This document shows, piece after piece, positions 11,465-22,736 of a stretch of DNA of 64,000 bases; the first letter of the stretch is position 1, and each line of letters begins with the position of its first letter. The position numbers and the translations under genes are program-made. This DNA is from Icerya purchasi (taxonomy: Eukaryota > Arthropoda > Insecta > Hemiptera > Monophlebidae): the NCBI GenBank assembly GCA_039619475.1, contig CM077115.1:61014864-61078863 (forward strand), given 5' to 3'. The notes under the pieces were generated by a model. The model was not told the origin of the DNA. It saw only the letters and a program-made list of their open reading frames with translations, and did no database searches.

Positions 11465-12491
11465 TCTTTCTTCTCACTTTTGTTATAAAGTGAAAGTGAA
11501 TGCAACCGGGGCTAGCCTTTTCTTTCCCATTTCGTTTTTTCTCTGCTTTTTCTGTCTTTATTTCTTTCCATTTTCTGTTTTCTCCCTATTCTCTTTTTAA
11601 GATCACTATTATTATTACTATCAATATTTCCTTTCATATTAATTTCCTCCTTTTCCAGATTTTAAGACTCCTGAATGTATTGCCCAGAGGCGGACAAGCA
11701 GCAGTTGCTTTTTTCACATTTCAATGTACTGACGCTGCTGTGACTAAAATCACTGCCGGGCTCAGATATATTGGTTTTATTCGTATCATGATGCATTGTA
11801 CTCTTGTCTTTTGCCGGATTTTAAGATACTTGGGTGTAATGCCCAGAGGCAGACATGTAGTAATTTATTTTTTCACATTTCAATGTACTGACGCTGCTGT
11901 GACTAAAATCACTGCCGGGCTCAGATATATTGGTTTTATTTGTGTCGTTCTGCATTGTACTCTTGTCTTAATATTTTTGAGACCGCAGCACTTTGACACT
12001 GTTTTACGCTATTGTAATTTACATTATATTCTCGAAAAGTTGAGACAATTATCGAGAATCATAGCGACTACGAATTTCGCTCTGTTATGCAACTTAGCTG
12101 CAATGGGCTCCGAATCATTTTGTCCGTTGCCTCTAAAATCCTGTTCCTTACTTTTCATTTTCTCTTTTATTTATTCCAGTCTAGCATCCATCGCCGTCCT
12201 TTTTTCATCAACAGTCTATTTTTGTTTAATTGTTTTTATTTGTTCCTTCCCTTTTCTTATTAACTTTCTTCTCATCTTGCTAGCCCCAATTTTCCTCCAC
12301 CCATTAAAGTTTCTTTCCTTCTGTCTTTCTTTTTTATATTGTAATTATTATTTTTTTTCCTACTCTACCTTGCTGTTTTTCTTCTGGCACTCTCTTCGCC
12401 TCTCTTTCTTTTCCTCCCCCTCTATCTTTTTGTTTTTTTTTTTATTTCTTTTTCCTTTCCCTACTCAAGTCTTTTCCTTTTATAATTTACT
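11465..12491 (+). other. Inter-ORF segment of the LINE, with an open frame
   Basis: About 1 kb separates the ORF1 stop from the ORF2 start; many LINEs have overlapping or nearly adjacent ORFs. A third frame stays open from 11500 to 12558 (352 codons), overlapping the ORF2 start. Its product would be rich in Phe, Leu, Ser and Cys. Most of that comes from the pyrimidine-rich strand (long T/C runs at 11510-11640 and 12290-12480), so I do not claim a protein. The exception is the more balanced 159-bp duplicated block at 11660-11969, where both units are in this frame and encode the same CTDAAVTKITAGLRYIGF stretch. Confidence 0.6.
11660..11969 (+). repeat. 159-bp direct tandem duplication between LINE ORFs
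   Basis: Unit 1 starts at 11660 and unit 2 at 11819. A 73-base core (11709-11781 and 11868-11940) is identical by eye, while the flanking parts of each unit have diverged. The period equals 53 codons, so any frame is preserved across the duplication. Confidence 0.92.
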
Positions 12492-15400
12492 ATGCCGGGT
12501 ACTTTTAATATTTTACAGTGGAACTGTCGCAGCCTTAGAGCCAACAAAAATGCATTAGAGGGTCTGTTAGACATTCATAGTATTAACGTTGCTCTCATTT
12601 CGGAAACGTGGCTACGGTCGGATATGAATATTAATTTTCGTGGGTATAAGATAATCAGATGCGATCGTGACGATGGTTATGGTGGATCTGCTATTCTTAT
12701 TAGGAACGGCATTCTATTTAAATCTCATGGTGTTTCCTTTAATTCCCCTTCTAGTCCTAATCAGCCTAATATTGTACACATTTCCATTCCTTCCAATGCA
12801 GCTCGTCCGCTTAATATTATTTCTATTTATGTTCCCCCTAGTTGCGACCTTCGTCACTTCCCTCTCGTTTCTTTCCTCAGGTCTATCCCGCATCCGTTCA
12901 TCATTGGGGGTGACTGGAATGCTCGGTCGCCCTCATGGGGCTGCTCAAACCATAACAACAACGGTACTGCTCTTGAAAATCTTGTTCTTTCTAATGATTT
13001 AGTCCTTCTTAATGATCTCTCTCCTACCTATTACAAGAGCGCATCTAGTTATAGTACTCTCGATTTAACTTTCTCATCTCCTTCTATTGGTTTTGATTAC
13101 AATTGGTCAACTCTCATGGGCTCCTATGGTAGTGATCATAATCCTATTCTAATTACTCCCCAGAATCCTCCTTCTTCTCCTTGCTTTAAACCTCTCAATT
13201 ACCTTCGATGGAACCTATCGAAAACTAATTAGGCTCTGTTCCACTCCTTAGTTGATTCTATGCTTCCTAAACTTCTAGATGGCTCTGATCCTGTACTCCA
13301 TTACCATCTATTCCTAAATTCGATTACAAATGCTCTATCGCTGTCTTCTCCTTCCCGTAAACCGTCATCGTCAGGCCATCGTGGGTCAGCATCGTCCCTC
13401 TGGTGGAACGAAGAATGCAATGCCGCTTTCGATCATAGTCGCGCTACATTTAGAATTTTCCGATTAAATCCTACACGCGAAAACTTTCTTGCCCACAAAA
13501 GGGCCAATGCAAGGGCTAGGTTTATTCTAAAATCGTCTAAGAAATCCTCTTGGAAAAATTTCTGTTCATCTTTTTCGAGAACTACTCCTCTCAAGCATAT
13601 CTGGAAAATGGCCAGAGCTTTCAAATTCCCTTCTTCTGAACGTCCTTCTATCCATACTATTTCCTCCGACAGTTTGTCTTCTTTTCTTGATGCTGTTGCT
13701 CCTGCTTATGTTCCTAACGTTGATGAATCCTGCCCGTTTCCTGTTATGGAAAACCCTAATTCTCATTCTCTTTCCTCTGAGTTTAATATTAATGAATTAA
13801 AATCCATTCTCAAAAAATCTTCCAGCCCCACTCCAGGTCGTGATGGTATTCCCTTCTTTGTCCTAAAAAAGTTATCCGATCTTGCTCTCCGAACCCTTCT
13901 TTGTATATTCAACTCCTTTTTGTCCAGAGGAGTCACACCTCCTGACTGGAACACCTTTATTATCATTCCTGTCCCTAAGAAAAACTCCTCTCTTCGTCCG
14001 ATCTCCCTAGCATCGTGTCTCAGAAAACTGTTTGAGGGCATGCTTAACAAGCGCCTGGTCTGGTGGCTCGAACACAATAATGTTTTTCCTTCTAATATGT
14101 TTGGTTTCCGTCCAGGCTTAGGTCCTGCTGACTGCGTCAGTCTGTTTGTTTCCTATATCTATAAATCTTTCATCGATAAACAGTACACTCTAGCTACTTT
14201 TATCGATGTTTCCAGTGCTTTTGATAATGTCCATCTCCCTACTCTTCGAGATAGAATGATAGCAATTAACATCCCGACGCATTTTTGTTCCCTCATTGTT
14301 AACTTGATGTTAAATCGTACTATTCTCCTGTCTTCTTCTTCATTCGAGGTTATAAGAGTTGTTTCACGTGGTCTTCCACAAGGATCCTGCCTTAGTCCTA
14401 CTCTTTTTAATATTTATACTATTTCTGTTGCTTCTCTTTCTATGAACTCCTCTTCCTTATTTTTTGCCGATGACATTCTTCTCTTTTCCTCATCCCGTGA
14501 TATCGTAGATGCTAACGAAAGTGTTAATTCGTCTCTAGCTACTTTGGAACAATCTCTTTCCTCTTTGAACCTTTCTATTTCCCCTTTAAAATCCTCTTGT
14601 ATTGTCTTTTCTCTTCGTCCTTTTAATCCCGCTTTAGTCTCTGTATCCTTAAACTCCAATCTTATCCCTCGTAGGGAATGCTTCTGCTATCTCGGTGTAT
14701 TTCTCAATAGTCGTCTCTCCTTTTATGAACATATTAATTTCCTTTCCTCTTCTGCCCTTAAAAGACTAAACTTACTGAAAGCTCTTTCTCCAACAAAATG
14801 GGGAAGCGATCCCTTTCTCCTTATTTCCTTGTACAATTCGATTATCCGTTCCAAATTCGACTACTGTTCCTTTATCTATGGCTCTGCCTCAAAATCACTT
14901 CTTTCCAAGCTGGATATAATTCAAAATTCTTGTATTCGTCTTTGCCTTGGTGTTCTTAGATCTTCTCGAGTACCAGCAGTTCTCGCTGAGTCTAACTCGC
15001 CTCCCCTTTTTAATTGGCAGATCCTATTTAGGTTATCGTTTCTTGTGTAAACGCCTACCGTTATCATCCTCCAAACTTATTCCTTCATATCTTTCTATTC
15101 TGCAAAACTGGCGTTTTACTCCCAAGAAAATTCCTATTCTAGCCCACATTGCTTTGCGGCTAAATTCCTTTTTATCCTGCACAATTTCTTATAACAATCT
15201 CCCTTACTTTTCTTTCAATTTTGCAGATCTCTCCAATCCTCCCAATGTATTCTACTTTCCTTTTTCCTCCAAATCCCTTTCCTATCCAACAGTTATACAG
15301 GAATTCCATAGTTATATCGAATCCCGTTTTCCTTCCCATATTGCTATTTTTACGGATGGTTCGAAGGGGCCTAATGGAGTTGGAGCTTCTTTCATCATTC

Positions 15401-16224
15401 CGAGCATTCATTTCTCTGAATCTTTTCGTCTCCCTTCCTTTTGTACTATCTTTACAGCCGAGTTAACGGCCATTTTACGTGCCATAATCCATATTTCCTC
15501 GCATCGTTCTTCTAAATTTTTAATTATCTCCGACTCCATGTGTGCTCTTAAAGCTATTTCCTCTCATTTCCCCTCTCACTCCTCTGACCTTTTCATCCTC
15601 CGTATTCGCTCTCTCATTCACACTCTCTTCTCACTTCACGCTATCCGCATTGAAATGCTCTGGGTCCCCAGTCATATGGGGATAGAGGGTAACGAAATGG
15701 CTGATTCTTTGGCTCAGATTGCTGTATCCTCCCGCTTTTTTTTCTCTAAAATTCCCGTTTCGAATTTACTCCCATTGTGCAAAAAGTTTCATGTTAGATT
15801 TTGGTCAGATTTTTACGTTTCCTCCTTTTCTAATCCTTCTTCCTTTTATTTTTCCATCCAACCTAATCTTCCCACGCGGCCTTGGTTTTACGATTTTCCT
15901 TCGCTTCACCGCTCCGTTATTGTTCCTATTATCTGTTTACGTCTGAATCATACTCTTCTTCCTTCCTCACGCTTTCGTTTTCATCTCGCTCTTTCCCCTT
16001 ATTGCCCTCTTCATCCTGACGACGTAGCCGTCTGTGATCCTGACCATATCCTCTTTGAATGTCCATCCCTCGTGAACGAACGTACCTCTTTGTATTCCAA
16101 TCTGCTGTCACTCAAACTCCCTACTCCTTATTGTGCCTCGTATATCTTATCGTTTCCGTCGATCTCAGTTGTTCCTATCCTCAGTTCCTTTATCTTATCA
16201 ATAGCTGACCGAATCTACATTTAA
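12492..16224 (+). pseudogene. LINE ORF2: AP endonuclease, reverse transcriptase, RNase H
   Basis: Encodes the enzyme that nicks target DNA and copies element RNA by target-primed reverse transcription. The chosen start, ATG at 12492, sits eight residues before ILQWNCRSL, the first endonuclease motif. Further endonuclease motifs are ISETWL, GGDWNARSPSWG and YGSDHNPI, covering the catalytic Asn, Glu, Asp/Asn and Asp-His positions. The RT palm has FIDVSSAFDNV (Asp codon at 14205), GLPQGSCLSPTLFN and FADD (14466-14474). RNase H has TDGSKG (Asp at 15355), TAELTAI, SDSMCAL and VPSHMGIEGNEMADSLA, so its D-E-D/H-D set is present. A tail with CDPDHILFE follows. Two lesions: TAG at 13230, after LSKTN, where the same frame resumes at once; and a frame change at about 15036-15046, consistent with a 1-base gain or 2-base loss. 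All catalytic motifs I looked for survive. Confidence 0.93.
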
Positions 16225-16316
16225 CTGATCCTTCTCCTTCCTTTCGTTTCTGGGCGAAGATCCTTTGTTGATATGCCCAAAGGGGGGTTAATAAAAAAAA
16301 CCCAAAAAAAAACCAC
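16225..16316 (+). other. LINE 3' UTR and A-rich end
   Basis: After the ORF2 stop comes CTGGGCGAAGATCC, then ATGCCCAAAGGGGGG and an A/C-rich end. The truncated copy at 1.9 kb ends the same way (GCCCCCAAAGGGGG). A conserved 3' end is where LINE reverse transcriptases usually recognise their RNA; applying that here is inference. Confidence 0.75.
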
Positions 16317-16509
16317 TCTGTCTCGAGCGTTTTATTATAATTAATTTATTATCTTAAAATCAAAATAACAGTGTTGAGTAAAGATTTTAATATTTCTGAT
16401 AGCAAATTATTAAAAAAAAAGTTAAACGGTTAATTTAAAAAATGTATACGGCGGTTTTGGCCTAAAAGTTCGAATATTTAACATATCAGTTAAATACCCT
16501 ATTTTATTT

Positions 16510-16731
16510 TTATATGTTCCCCATTAAGTCCAATAGTATATTGCTTAAACCTCTATATGTTTTTACAAACATATTGTACGATACATTTTCTTCTACTCCT
16601 AATAATTCATTATTATTATATAATAAATAAGATAGAGACGAAAATAAAGATGCACCATCCCTATCTATGTATTTTACATAATGGGGAACTATTGCATCAT
16701 CAACACACATATTAATTCTACATTCATACAT
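16510..16731 (-). pseudogene. OTU-protease-like fragment
   Basis: A 73-codon minus-strand frame contains YIDRDGASLFSSLSYLLYNN, resembling the active-site segment of OTU cysteine proteases (D-G-x-C-L-F-R-S-x-S). Here the nucleophile position is Ser rather than Cys and the usual Arg is Ser. OTU domains of this kind also occur in insect mobile elements, including some Helitrons, which fits a neighbourhood made of transposons. The fragment has no convincing continuation on either side: the His/Asn half of the triad is not seen, and no helicase or Rep motif is nearby. Alternatives are a decayed host paralogue or a chance match. The 20-residue agreement makes a true relic likelier than not. Confidence 0.4.
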
Positions 16732-16904
16732 ACATATAACACGAACTTTTTTGTAAACAACAGCGAAAAAACGTTTATTTCATCATTCATCGATAATAAC
16801 GCCATGCGCCAGCGATTAACATGGTTGCATTTCGATTAACATCGCACGATACACAAAGTCGCCACGAAAAGTAGTTGGTGCTCAAAAAATAATAAAATTG
16901 TCAA

Positions 16905-17060
16905 AATTTGTTTTTTTTAATTGATTGATTAAATTATTTAATATAACAAATATTTATGTAAATAATTAAAACATAATAGCCAACAATTAAATTTGTTTTT
17001 TTTTTAATTGATTGATTAAATTATTTAATATAACAAATATTTATGTAAATAATTAAAACA
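16905..17060. repeat. 84-bp tandem duplication
   Basis: Two nearly identical units begin at about 16905 and 16989. Both contain TTGATTGATTAAATTATTTA and ATATTTATGTAAATAATTAA; the main visible difference is the length of a T-run. Confidence 0.9.
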
Positions 17061-17069
17061 AAAAGTATC

Positions 17070-17180
17070 CTATCTGTTAAGAGTTGGATTAAATTGCATG
17101 TACTTTCAAAATTTTATAAAAATCGGTTAAGTGAATTCAGAGTTTATCCTGTACAAACATAAAGACACGGGATTTTTATA
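17070..17180 (+). repeat. 3' tail of a dispersed insect repeat
   Basis: The order TTTTATAAAAATCGGTTAAG, then TTTATCCTGTACAAACATAA, then a (TA)n stretch is the usual tail of insect repeats that begin CTAGCTGTGCCC. I know this from general familiarity with such repeats. The matching start lies at 10373. Confidence 0.45.
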
Positions 17181-19315
17181 TATATATAGATATATCGTTA
17201 TTCTTTTAAATGACGGAAAAGCTTGTTTTTTTCCTCCTTTTTTTCTTTTTCGGACAACATGGAGGACCTAAACTTAGAATCTATTAAAATAGGGTTGCGA
17301 TCCGGTCGGAATTGAAAATGACGGAACGAAGAATTGCCAGGATAGGGATATGAGAAGTAACAAATTAAAATACAGAATGACAATTCAGACGCGAGGGATT
17401 ATCCATAGAAAATCTAGGATCGCAGATAGCTTTGTAATTAGGATGAAGATGGCATAGTTTGAAAATGTGAAGAAGATAATTAAGTCGTAAACGAATCACA
17501 TAAATTGCTGTCGTATAAAAACTTTTATAGATATAATAATAATTTCTGTTTTCCTTTGCATATGGAATCTATCTAATCCGTCACAGTTAACCCCGTATTT
17601 TTGAAGATATTTAAAAGCATATGATTGATAGGCTTGTACACTCGTGTAGAATTTCTTAGCCAATGTTTCGTCAGTGTGTCTTTTTTCGTTTTTCTAATGT
17701 TGGCCGTCTTCAACAACCCTGCTGCTGTTAATCTTTCTGCGGCCTTATCGGAAAACCGACAAAAGACTACTTACTACTCCCTCGCAATTTGAATAATCCA
17801 CACGACGAGTCATTTGTAAAACTCGGAGTGTCATTTATTGAGACGATCGGATTCACTAATCAGATTTCTTAGAAATGTGTCGCTATTCCGAAATAGCCAC
17901 ATCGGTAGTGTTATTAAGTTCATCTCGTCGCGCGATAATACCGTCACGAATTTCGGGCATTATTTCTAACCATTCAGAGATTAGTTGACTATTTTAAATT
18001 TATAGTTCATTTTTGCAGAATATTCGTTTCGGAAAACGTTTCAATAGATGTGTCAATTCGAAAAGGACAATCTATCGGCGGAGGGGTTTTATAATACCGT
18101 TCTCGCTGAAATCACAGCCGAATGCTTGCGATATTCTAATTTTAAAATTAGCAAAAGCTTCTGGACGGAGCTTTACGAAGTTAAGATTTAACTGAATCGA
18201 ATACGGGATGTGTACGGGCCATTTGTTTTTGTGTTGATTTTGGAGGTGCCCGCGCGGGGTAACCACGCACCTCAGAGCCCAGTAGTATTACTCCTACTTG
18301 AAACTCCCTGGGTTTGTTAATCGAAATATTTGACATTAATGTTGTTGCCCTTTTTTTTTCGTACAGTCACTTTTCATGCAGAACAGAATGCTTCCGATTA
18401 GAGAATATCGAACTCCGTAAAGATGGTAGAGAAACTTTTGCGAAATCAAAACTATGACAAAAATGGACAAAAAATGGTTGCACTCATCGCAGAAGAATAT
18501 TGATGAGTGTGCGAATACTTCTACGTGCGATGATTATCGAGTAGAAACTCGTCGGTTCATTTTAGGATTCGTACTAATCACCTTTTTACTTAAATGGGGG
18601 GATAGGATACTATTTAGGAATGTTATGGGAATCTGACGAATAACATTAATATGTGAATAATATATGCGACTGCATATGTACGTACCGCAGTAAAGGAATT
18701 TAAAATGCGCCGACAGTTTCAGATGGTCAGCGTGTCCGATGATAACAGCTTTGTTTTACAAGTTTATTAGCCGGCCGCCCGTAAAAGACGTAAACGATCG
18801 TGCGCTGAGCCACTATTGTTTTAGCGATAAACGGTTCATTCTAAGAAAGGAACCAGTTGTGCACCGTTTTTGTTTATGAAAAGCGAATGAATATTGACGA
18901 CAATACACACTTCGTAATAAAATCGGTAGCTTTCACACGAACTTGGAAGGCAAAAATTTAAAAAAAAAATCAATAACGCTGATAATTCTCGTGTTCGACA
19001 CTCGTGTACGTGTAAGTCGTGAAAATACACTTATATATTGGCCGTTTTCGAATTGGAAGAGAACTTTCGTCGATTTCAAGGAAAGCTGACACGCCTAAAC
19101 AGTTTATGTGACCCATCTATGGTGGCTTTTATCGCTTTGGTTTTAACTATTTAAAGGACGCTAAGAACTTAACTAGAGTATGCTCGAACGGTATTGAGAA
19201 ATGTTTAGAATTGATTTCACAATATCCTGATATACCCGTTTTTTTTTTTTTTCTTTTTCTAAACTAAAAAAAACACGAAATGTGAGGTACAACTTCTGGA
19301 AAGCGCAAGTTGATA
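17181..19315. other. Spacer DNA, no gene recognised
   Basis: Only open frames of about 60-65 codons with no domain. A T-run lies at about 19240-19252. I see no structured repeat. Confidence 0.45.
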
Positions 19316-20604
19316 TACCATATTCAGATCAAAAAGTTTCAGGAATTTGTTCGGAATATTCGAAATTCCTGTTTATTCATCAAAACTGATTTTGTCCCCT
19401 TCTTCAAAGTACTCTCCATTGACGTCAGTTCTAATCTCCGAAACGACGTTTTCTCTATAGCCATCAGAATTCAATTTTTCTATTATCTCCTCTCGGCTGG
19501 TTCCCTGGAGCAGTTTCTTGAGTCGAAGTAGTCGCAGGGAACTAAATCAGGCGAATTTGGTCATTCCTGGATAGTATTCGTTTGGTTCTTTGCCAAAAAA
19601 ATCGCGAATAACGATAGCACATTGTGCGTTATCGACGTGCGAAATCCAGGAATTGTTCGCCCACAAATCCGGTTTTTTTTTGGCGAATTGCTTCGCGCAA
19701 ATGTCTCATGACGTCCAAATAATAATAATCTCTGTTGACTGTATGCTGTTCTGGTAAGAGTTCATGTTGCAAACGCGCCCCGTGTTGTAATCAATGAGTG
19801 CATAACCATTACCTTCTTTTTTCGACTGAAAGCGATGTGGTTTTTCGGTCCGGACTCATTTGGTGCACGCCATTCGCTTGCTTGATGTCTGGATTGCGTA
19901 CTTATACAGCCGCAACCCGTCGTCGCTAATGATGCGTCTGATGAATGTTCCGTCGGATTTGAACTGGGAAATCATGTCTGTTCTTCGTGATGGTAACGCG
20001 GTCCCTTTTTTGCATGAAATTCCGGACTTACCAGCTTCTGCAGCGACACGTCTTAAGCTCAAATCGTTTAAAAAAGGTCTTGGACGGACCCGCCCATAAG
20101 CGATATTCGCATGTCCTCTGCCAGCTCTCTGTAATGGGGTCAACTGGCGATTTTCGACCAACATTTCTTTGATTTTATCAATGTTTTTTCCGGCTCTTGA
20201 TGTCGATGGCCTACACTGCGTTCGTCATCTTCGACGGGGACTCACGACCATTTCTGAAGCGTTCATGCCACATATAAACACATTTGTTTTCAATGGAGTA
20301 TCGTCACCCGAAAAACACTTAACACATATTTCCGAACGTTTCGTTCCGTGCAATCCGTTTGTAACACAGAATTTAATGCAAACTCGTTGACGGTAATTCC
20401 ATTTTTAAAATTGTAAAAAATCGAAAACACGCACAAGACAGCTATATTCAAAACGGTATAACTTTTACAGATGTCAAGCTGTGACAGTGAAATTTGGCGG
20501 AAATATTAATGGAAGTGTGGTAAAAAATAAAAAAAAAAAATAAAATGAAATGACTGGTAGCGTCACACGGTGGCCATTACTGAAACTTTTTGATCACGCT
20601 GGTA
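19316..20604 (-). mobile_element. Mariner-like DNA transposon, decayed
   Basis: Ends carry inverted repeats: GATCAAAAAGTTTCAG at about 19327-19342 and its complement near 20579-20595. Both outer ends read TACCA inward and are flanked by TA on each side (19314-19315 and 20605-20606). A length of 1,289 bp and a TA duplication are typical of mariner. The transposase reads on the minus strand in several frames; see the separate entry. A relatively intact TIR pair with a wrecked coding region fits a long-dead autonomous copy. Confidence 0.88.
19380..20400 (-). pseudogene. Mariner transposase pseudogene
   Basis: Transposase binds the TIRs and moves the element by cut-and-paste with a D,D(34)D-type catalytic core. 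Reading the minus strand from right to left gives an N-terminal piece with RVCIKFCVTNG near 20390. Then come MLVENRQLTPLQ (from 20164) and LRRVAAEAG, typical of the linker before the catalytic domain. FIRRIISDDGL (near 19920) matches the block that normally holds the first catalytic Asp as GDE-W; here the motif is degraded. HVDNAQCAIVIRDFFGK (near 19610) is the second-Asp block (usually H-DNA). SPDLVPCDYF (near 19540), in another frame, is the third. NGEYFEEGD marks the C-terminus. The pieces fall in at least three frames with stops, so no functional protein can be made. Subfamily not assigned. Confidence 0.8.
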
Positions 20605-22157
20605 TATATGTAACAACCGTTCACTTGTATCGGCGGCATGGAAAACTGGTTAAACCTGTTTTAAAAATATTCAAATAATTAAACAATATACGCCCAGGGA
20701 TTTTGTTTTTTAATAATTCCTTGAGCTTGCCTGAACTGCTACACTTGCTTAATGGAACCGAACCGAATTTCTCATCTTCTTATTTTACATGTGTGTTTCA
20801 ATCCCTGACATCAGGGCTCATTCCCCCCTTATTCAAACACATTCAGCTATATTTTCATACCGATTGCGCCAATTGCTGCCTTTTCGACAAACAGAATCTT
20901 CTCTGTAGAATGTATAATTTGAGATTCTGAATGAATCTAAGCGCATCCGGATATACATAGTGGTTCCCGGTTCTTACATGCTCTGGCTGATATTTCTGGC
21001 CTTTTCGCTGAAAAAATAGCAATTGTACATATATTTTTCAACGGAAAAATTGCGTCCTCTTTGTGAACTCTTTTAACGGTCGCACCTTCAGTAAGGATGC
21101 AAAGTCGCGTTGTCTACCTACTAAAAATCATCGTCCGTGCCAGTGTGTGCTTATGTATGTGCGTCAACGGACTCACAACCGCGATGAAAGAAAAGATTTT
21201 ATTCTGATCATTCGTGTTTCCGCTTGTCTGGCATGAGTTTCGCTGCCGGCTCTGCTACACTATAAAGTGCCACTGATTCCTTATCACTATCTTCCTGGGG
21301 AGGAGGAGGAGGAGGTAACACATTCGTAATAATAATTATGTTCATTCTCTTTACATTTTGCCTGTCCTGTTGTTCATATTATAATAACGAGCTAGTTTTC
21401 TTCACGAAGTGCATGTTTTTAAGCTAGAGGTAAATATTGAATTTTTGCGATGCGCGATGAGTTACTAATTTATGTTTTGTAACGCTCTATAATGATCTCA
21501 TTTATCCTGACAACAGCGTCTTCATGTCTCTACTACTGTTTCGGCATCAAAGCACTCAGTTTTTTTCTTATTTTGTTTCTTCTCTGAAATTACCAACAGC
21601 ATAATCGTCTTGCTATAATGAAATCTCATCTAAACAAATCCCAGTTAAAACCGATTTTCGTATAAGTTTTTAATTGATTTACACACTATGGTTAATGTGA
21701 TTACTCACACTTATGTATACGTTTTTTATAGTACAATAAAAATAACCAGAGAAATACATTATTTAATGGCATAAAACTGTACTAACATACTTCATAGTAA
21801 CAATATATTACGAAATGCTGCAGTTTTTTTTTTTTTTTGTAATTAAATAATATATTTCTTGTTATTTTTACTTAATGTTAGCTGGTCCCTCGTGTCTGGT
21901 TTGTCGATTGAATAAGACTGTTTACTATTGCAGAATATTTAATTTTCAGTTCTCATTTTTGCTTTCTTTCTTTTTTTCCCATTGTGTTATGTTTTTTCTA
22001 AAATTACATAATGTTACCAAATATACTAGAATATTCTTGACGCCATCAGCTTCAACTGTGTGTCATTGTAGTCATCTTTAAGTGTTACTAAAGGAAAACA
22101 CCTTTTACACCATGTAATGCTGTTGTAAATAATGCAGTTAATTAAGCAATGACTGAG

Positions 22158-22158
<1 letters not shown>

Positions 22159-22192
<34 letters not shown>

Positions 22193-22205
22193 GTAATAAT
22201 AATAT
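22159..22205. repeat. (TAA)n microsatellite
   Basis: About fifteen TAA units with a single interruption near the right end. Confidence 0.95.
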
Positions 22206-22667
22206 TAAGAAAAAGAAAAACGAAAGAAAAAGGAATATCAAAACAAAAACGTCGATGAAGGGCGCATTGTTGCGTACGCGATGTTAAAGCCCCTTTGCGG
22301 TATTTTCACTTTCTCGTTCCCTCTCTGTCGCATGCAGACACTTTATTGCTCGCACTCGTTTTGTTTTCGTCGCTGCCTCGCTGAACTGCACGCACAGGAG
22401 AATCGGTTCGTTGGCTGAAAGAAAGGAAAGTAGTCCCCATTACGATTTTCTTGATTAATTATGCGTCGCGATTGTTAATTTATTATTTCGCCGGTTTATT
22501 AATTAATTTATTATAATTAATTTTTAAATTAATGATATTTTCTATGTTAATATTTGTAACGCTAGAGCGGGTTGAAGAGAAGAGCACTGGAATTCACTGT
22601 AGGTTACCCGTGAAAAATTAATTAGGTATTATTAGAATGTGCACGAAAGAAGAAAAAGAAAAAAATG

Positions 22668-22675
22668 TGTGTATA

Positions 22676-22736
<61 letters not shown>
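22668..22736. repeat. (TA)n-(AC)n compound microsatellite
   Basis: A TA block of more than 40 bases followed by an AC block at 22723-22736. Confidence 0.95.

Larger units (their letters stand above)
10430..16316 (+). mobile_element. Near full-length LINE (I/R1/LOA-like, with RNase H)
   Basis: The non-LTR retrotransposon layout is ORF1 with three CCHC knuckles, an inter-ORF segment, then ORF2 with AP endonuclease, reverse transcriptase and RNase H, followed by a short 3' UTR and an A-rich end. The 3' UTR contains GGGCGAAGATCC and a CCCAAAGGGGGG block that recurs in the truncated copy at 1.37-1.96 kb. APE plus RNase H points to the I superfamily (I, R1, LOA and relatives); I do not assign the clade. 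The 5' boundary is uncertain because ORF1 lacks its start. The sense strand is strikingly T/C-rich, which makes spurious frames look like membrane proteins. Related 5'-truncated copies occur at 1.4, 3.6, 34.5 and (minus) 44.3 kb. Confidence 0.9.

Noticed and set aside
11500..12558. A 352-codon hydrophobic 'membrane protein'
   Set aside because: The Phe/Leu/Ser/Cys richness is explained by the pyrimidine-rich strand; only the duplicated 159-bp block is of interest, and it is reported as DNA structure.
13433..14659. Minus-strand open frames across the LINE ORF2
   Set aside because: They are antisense shadows of the reverse transcriptase reading frame and have no motifs of their own.
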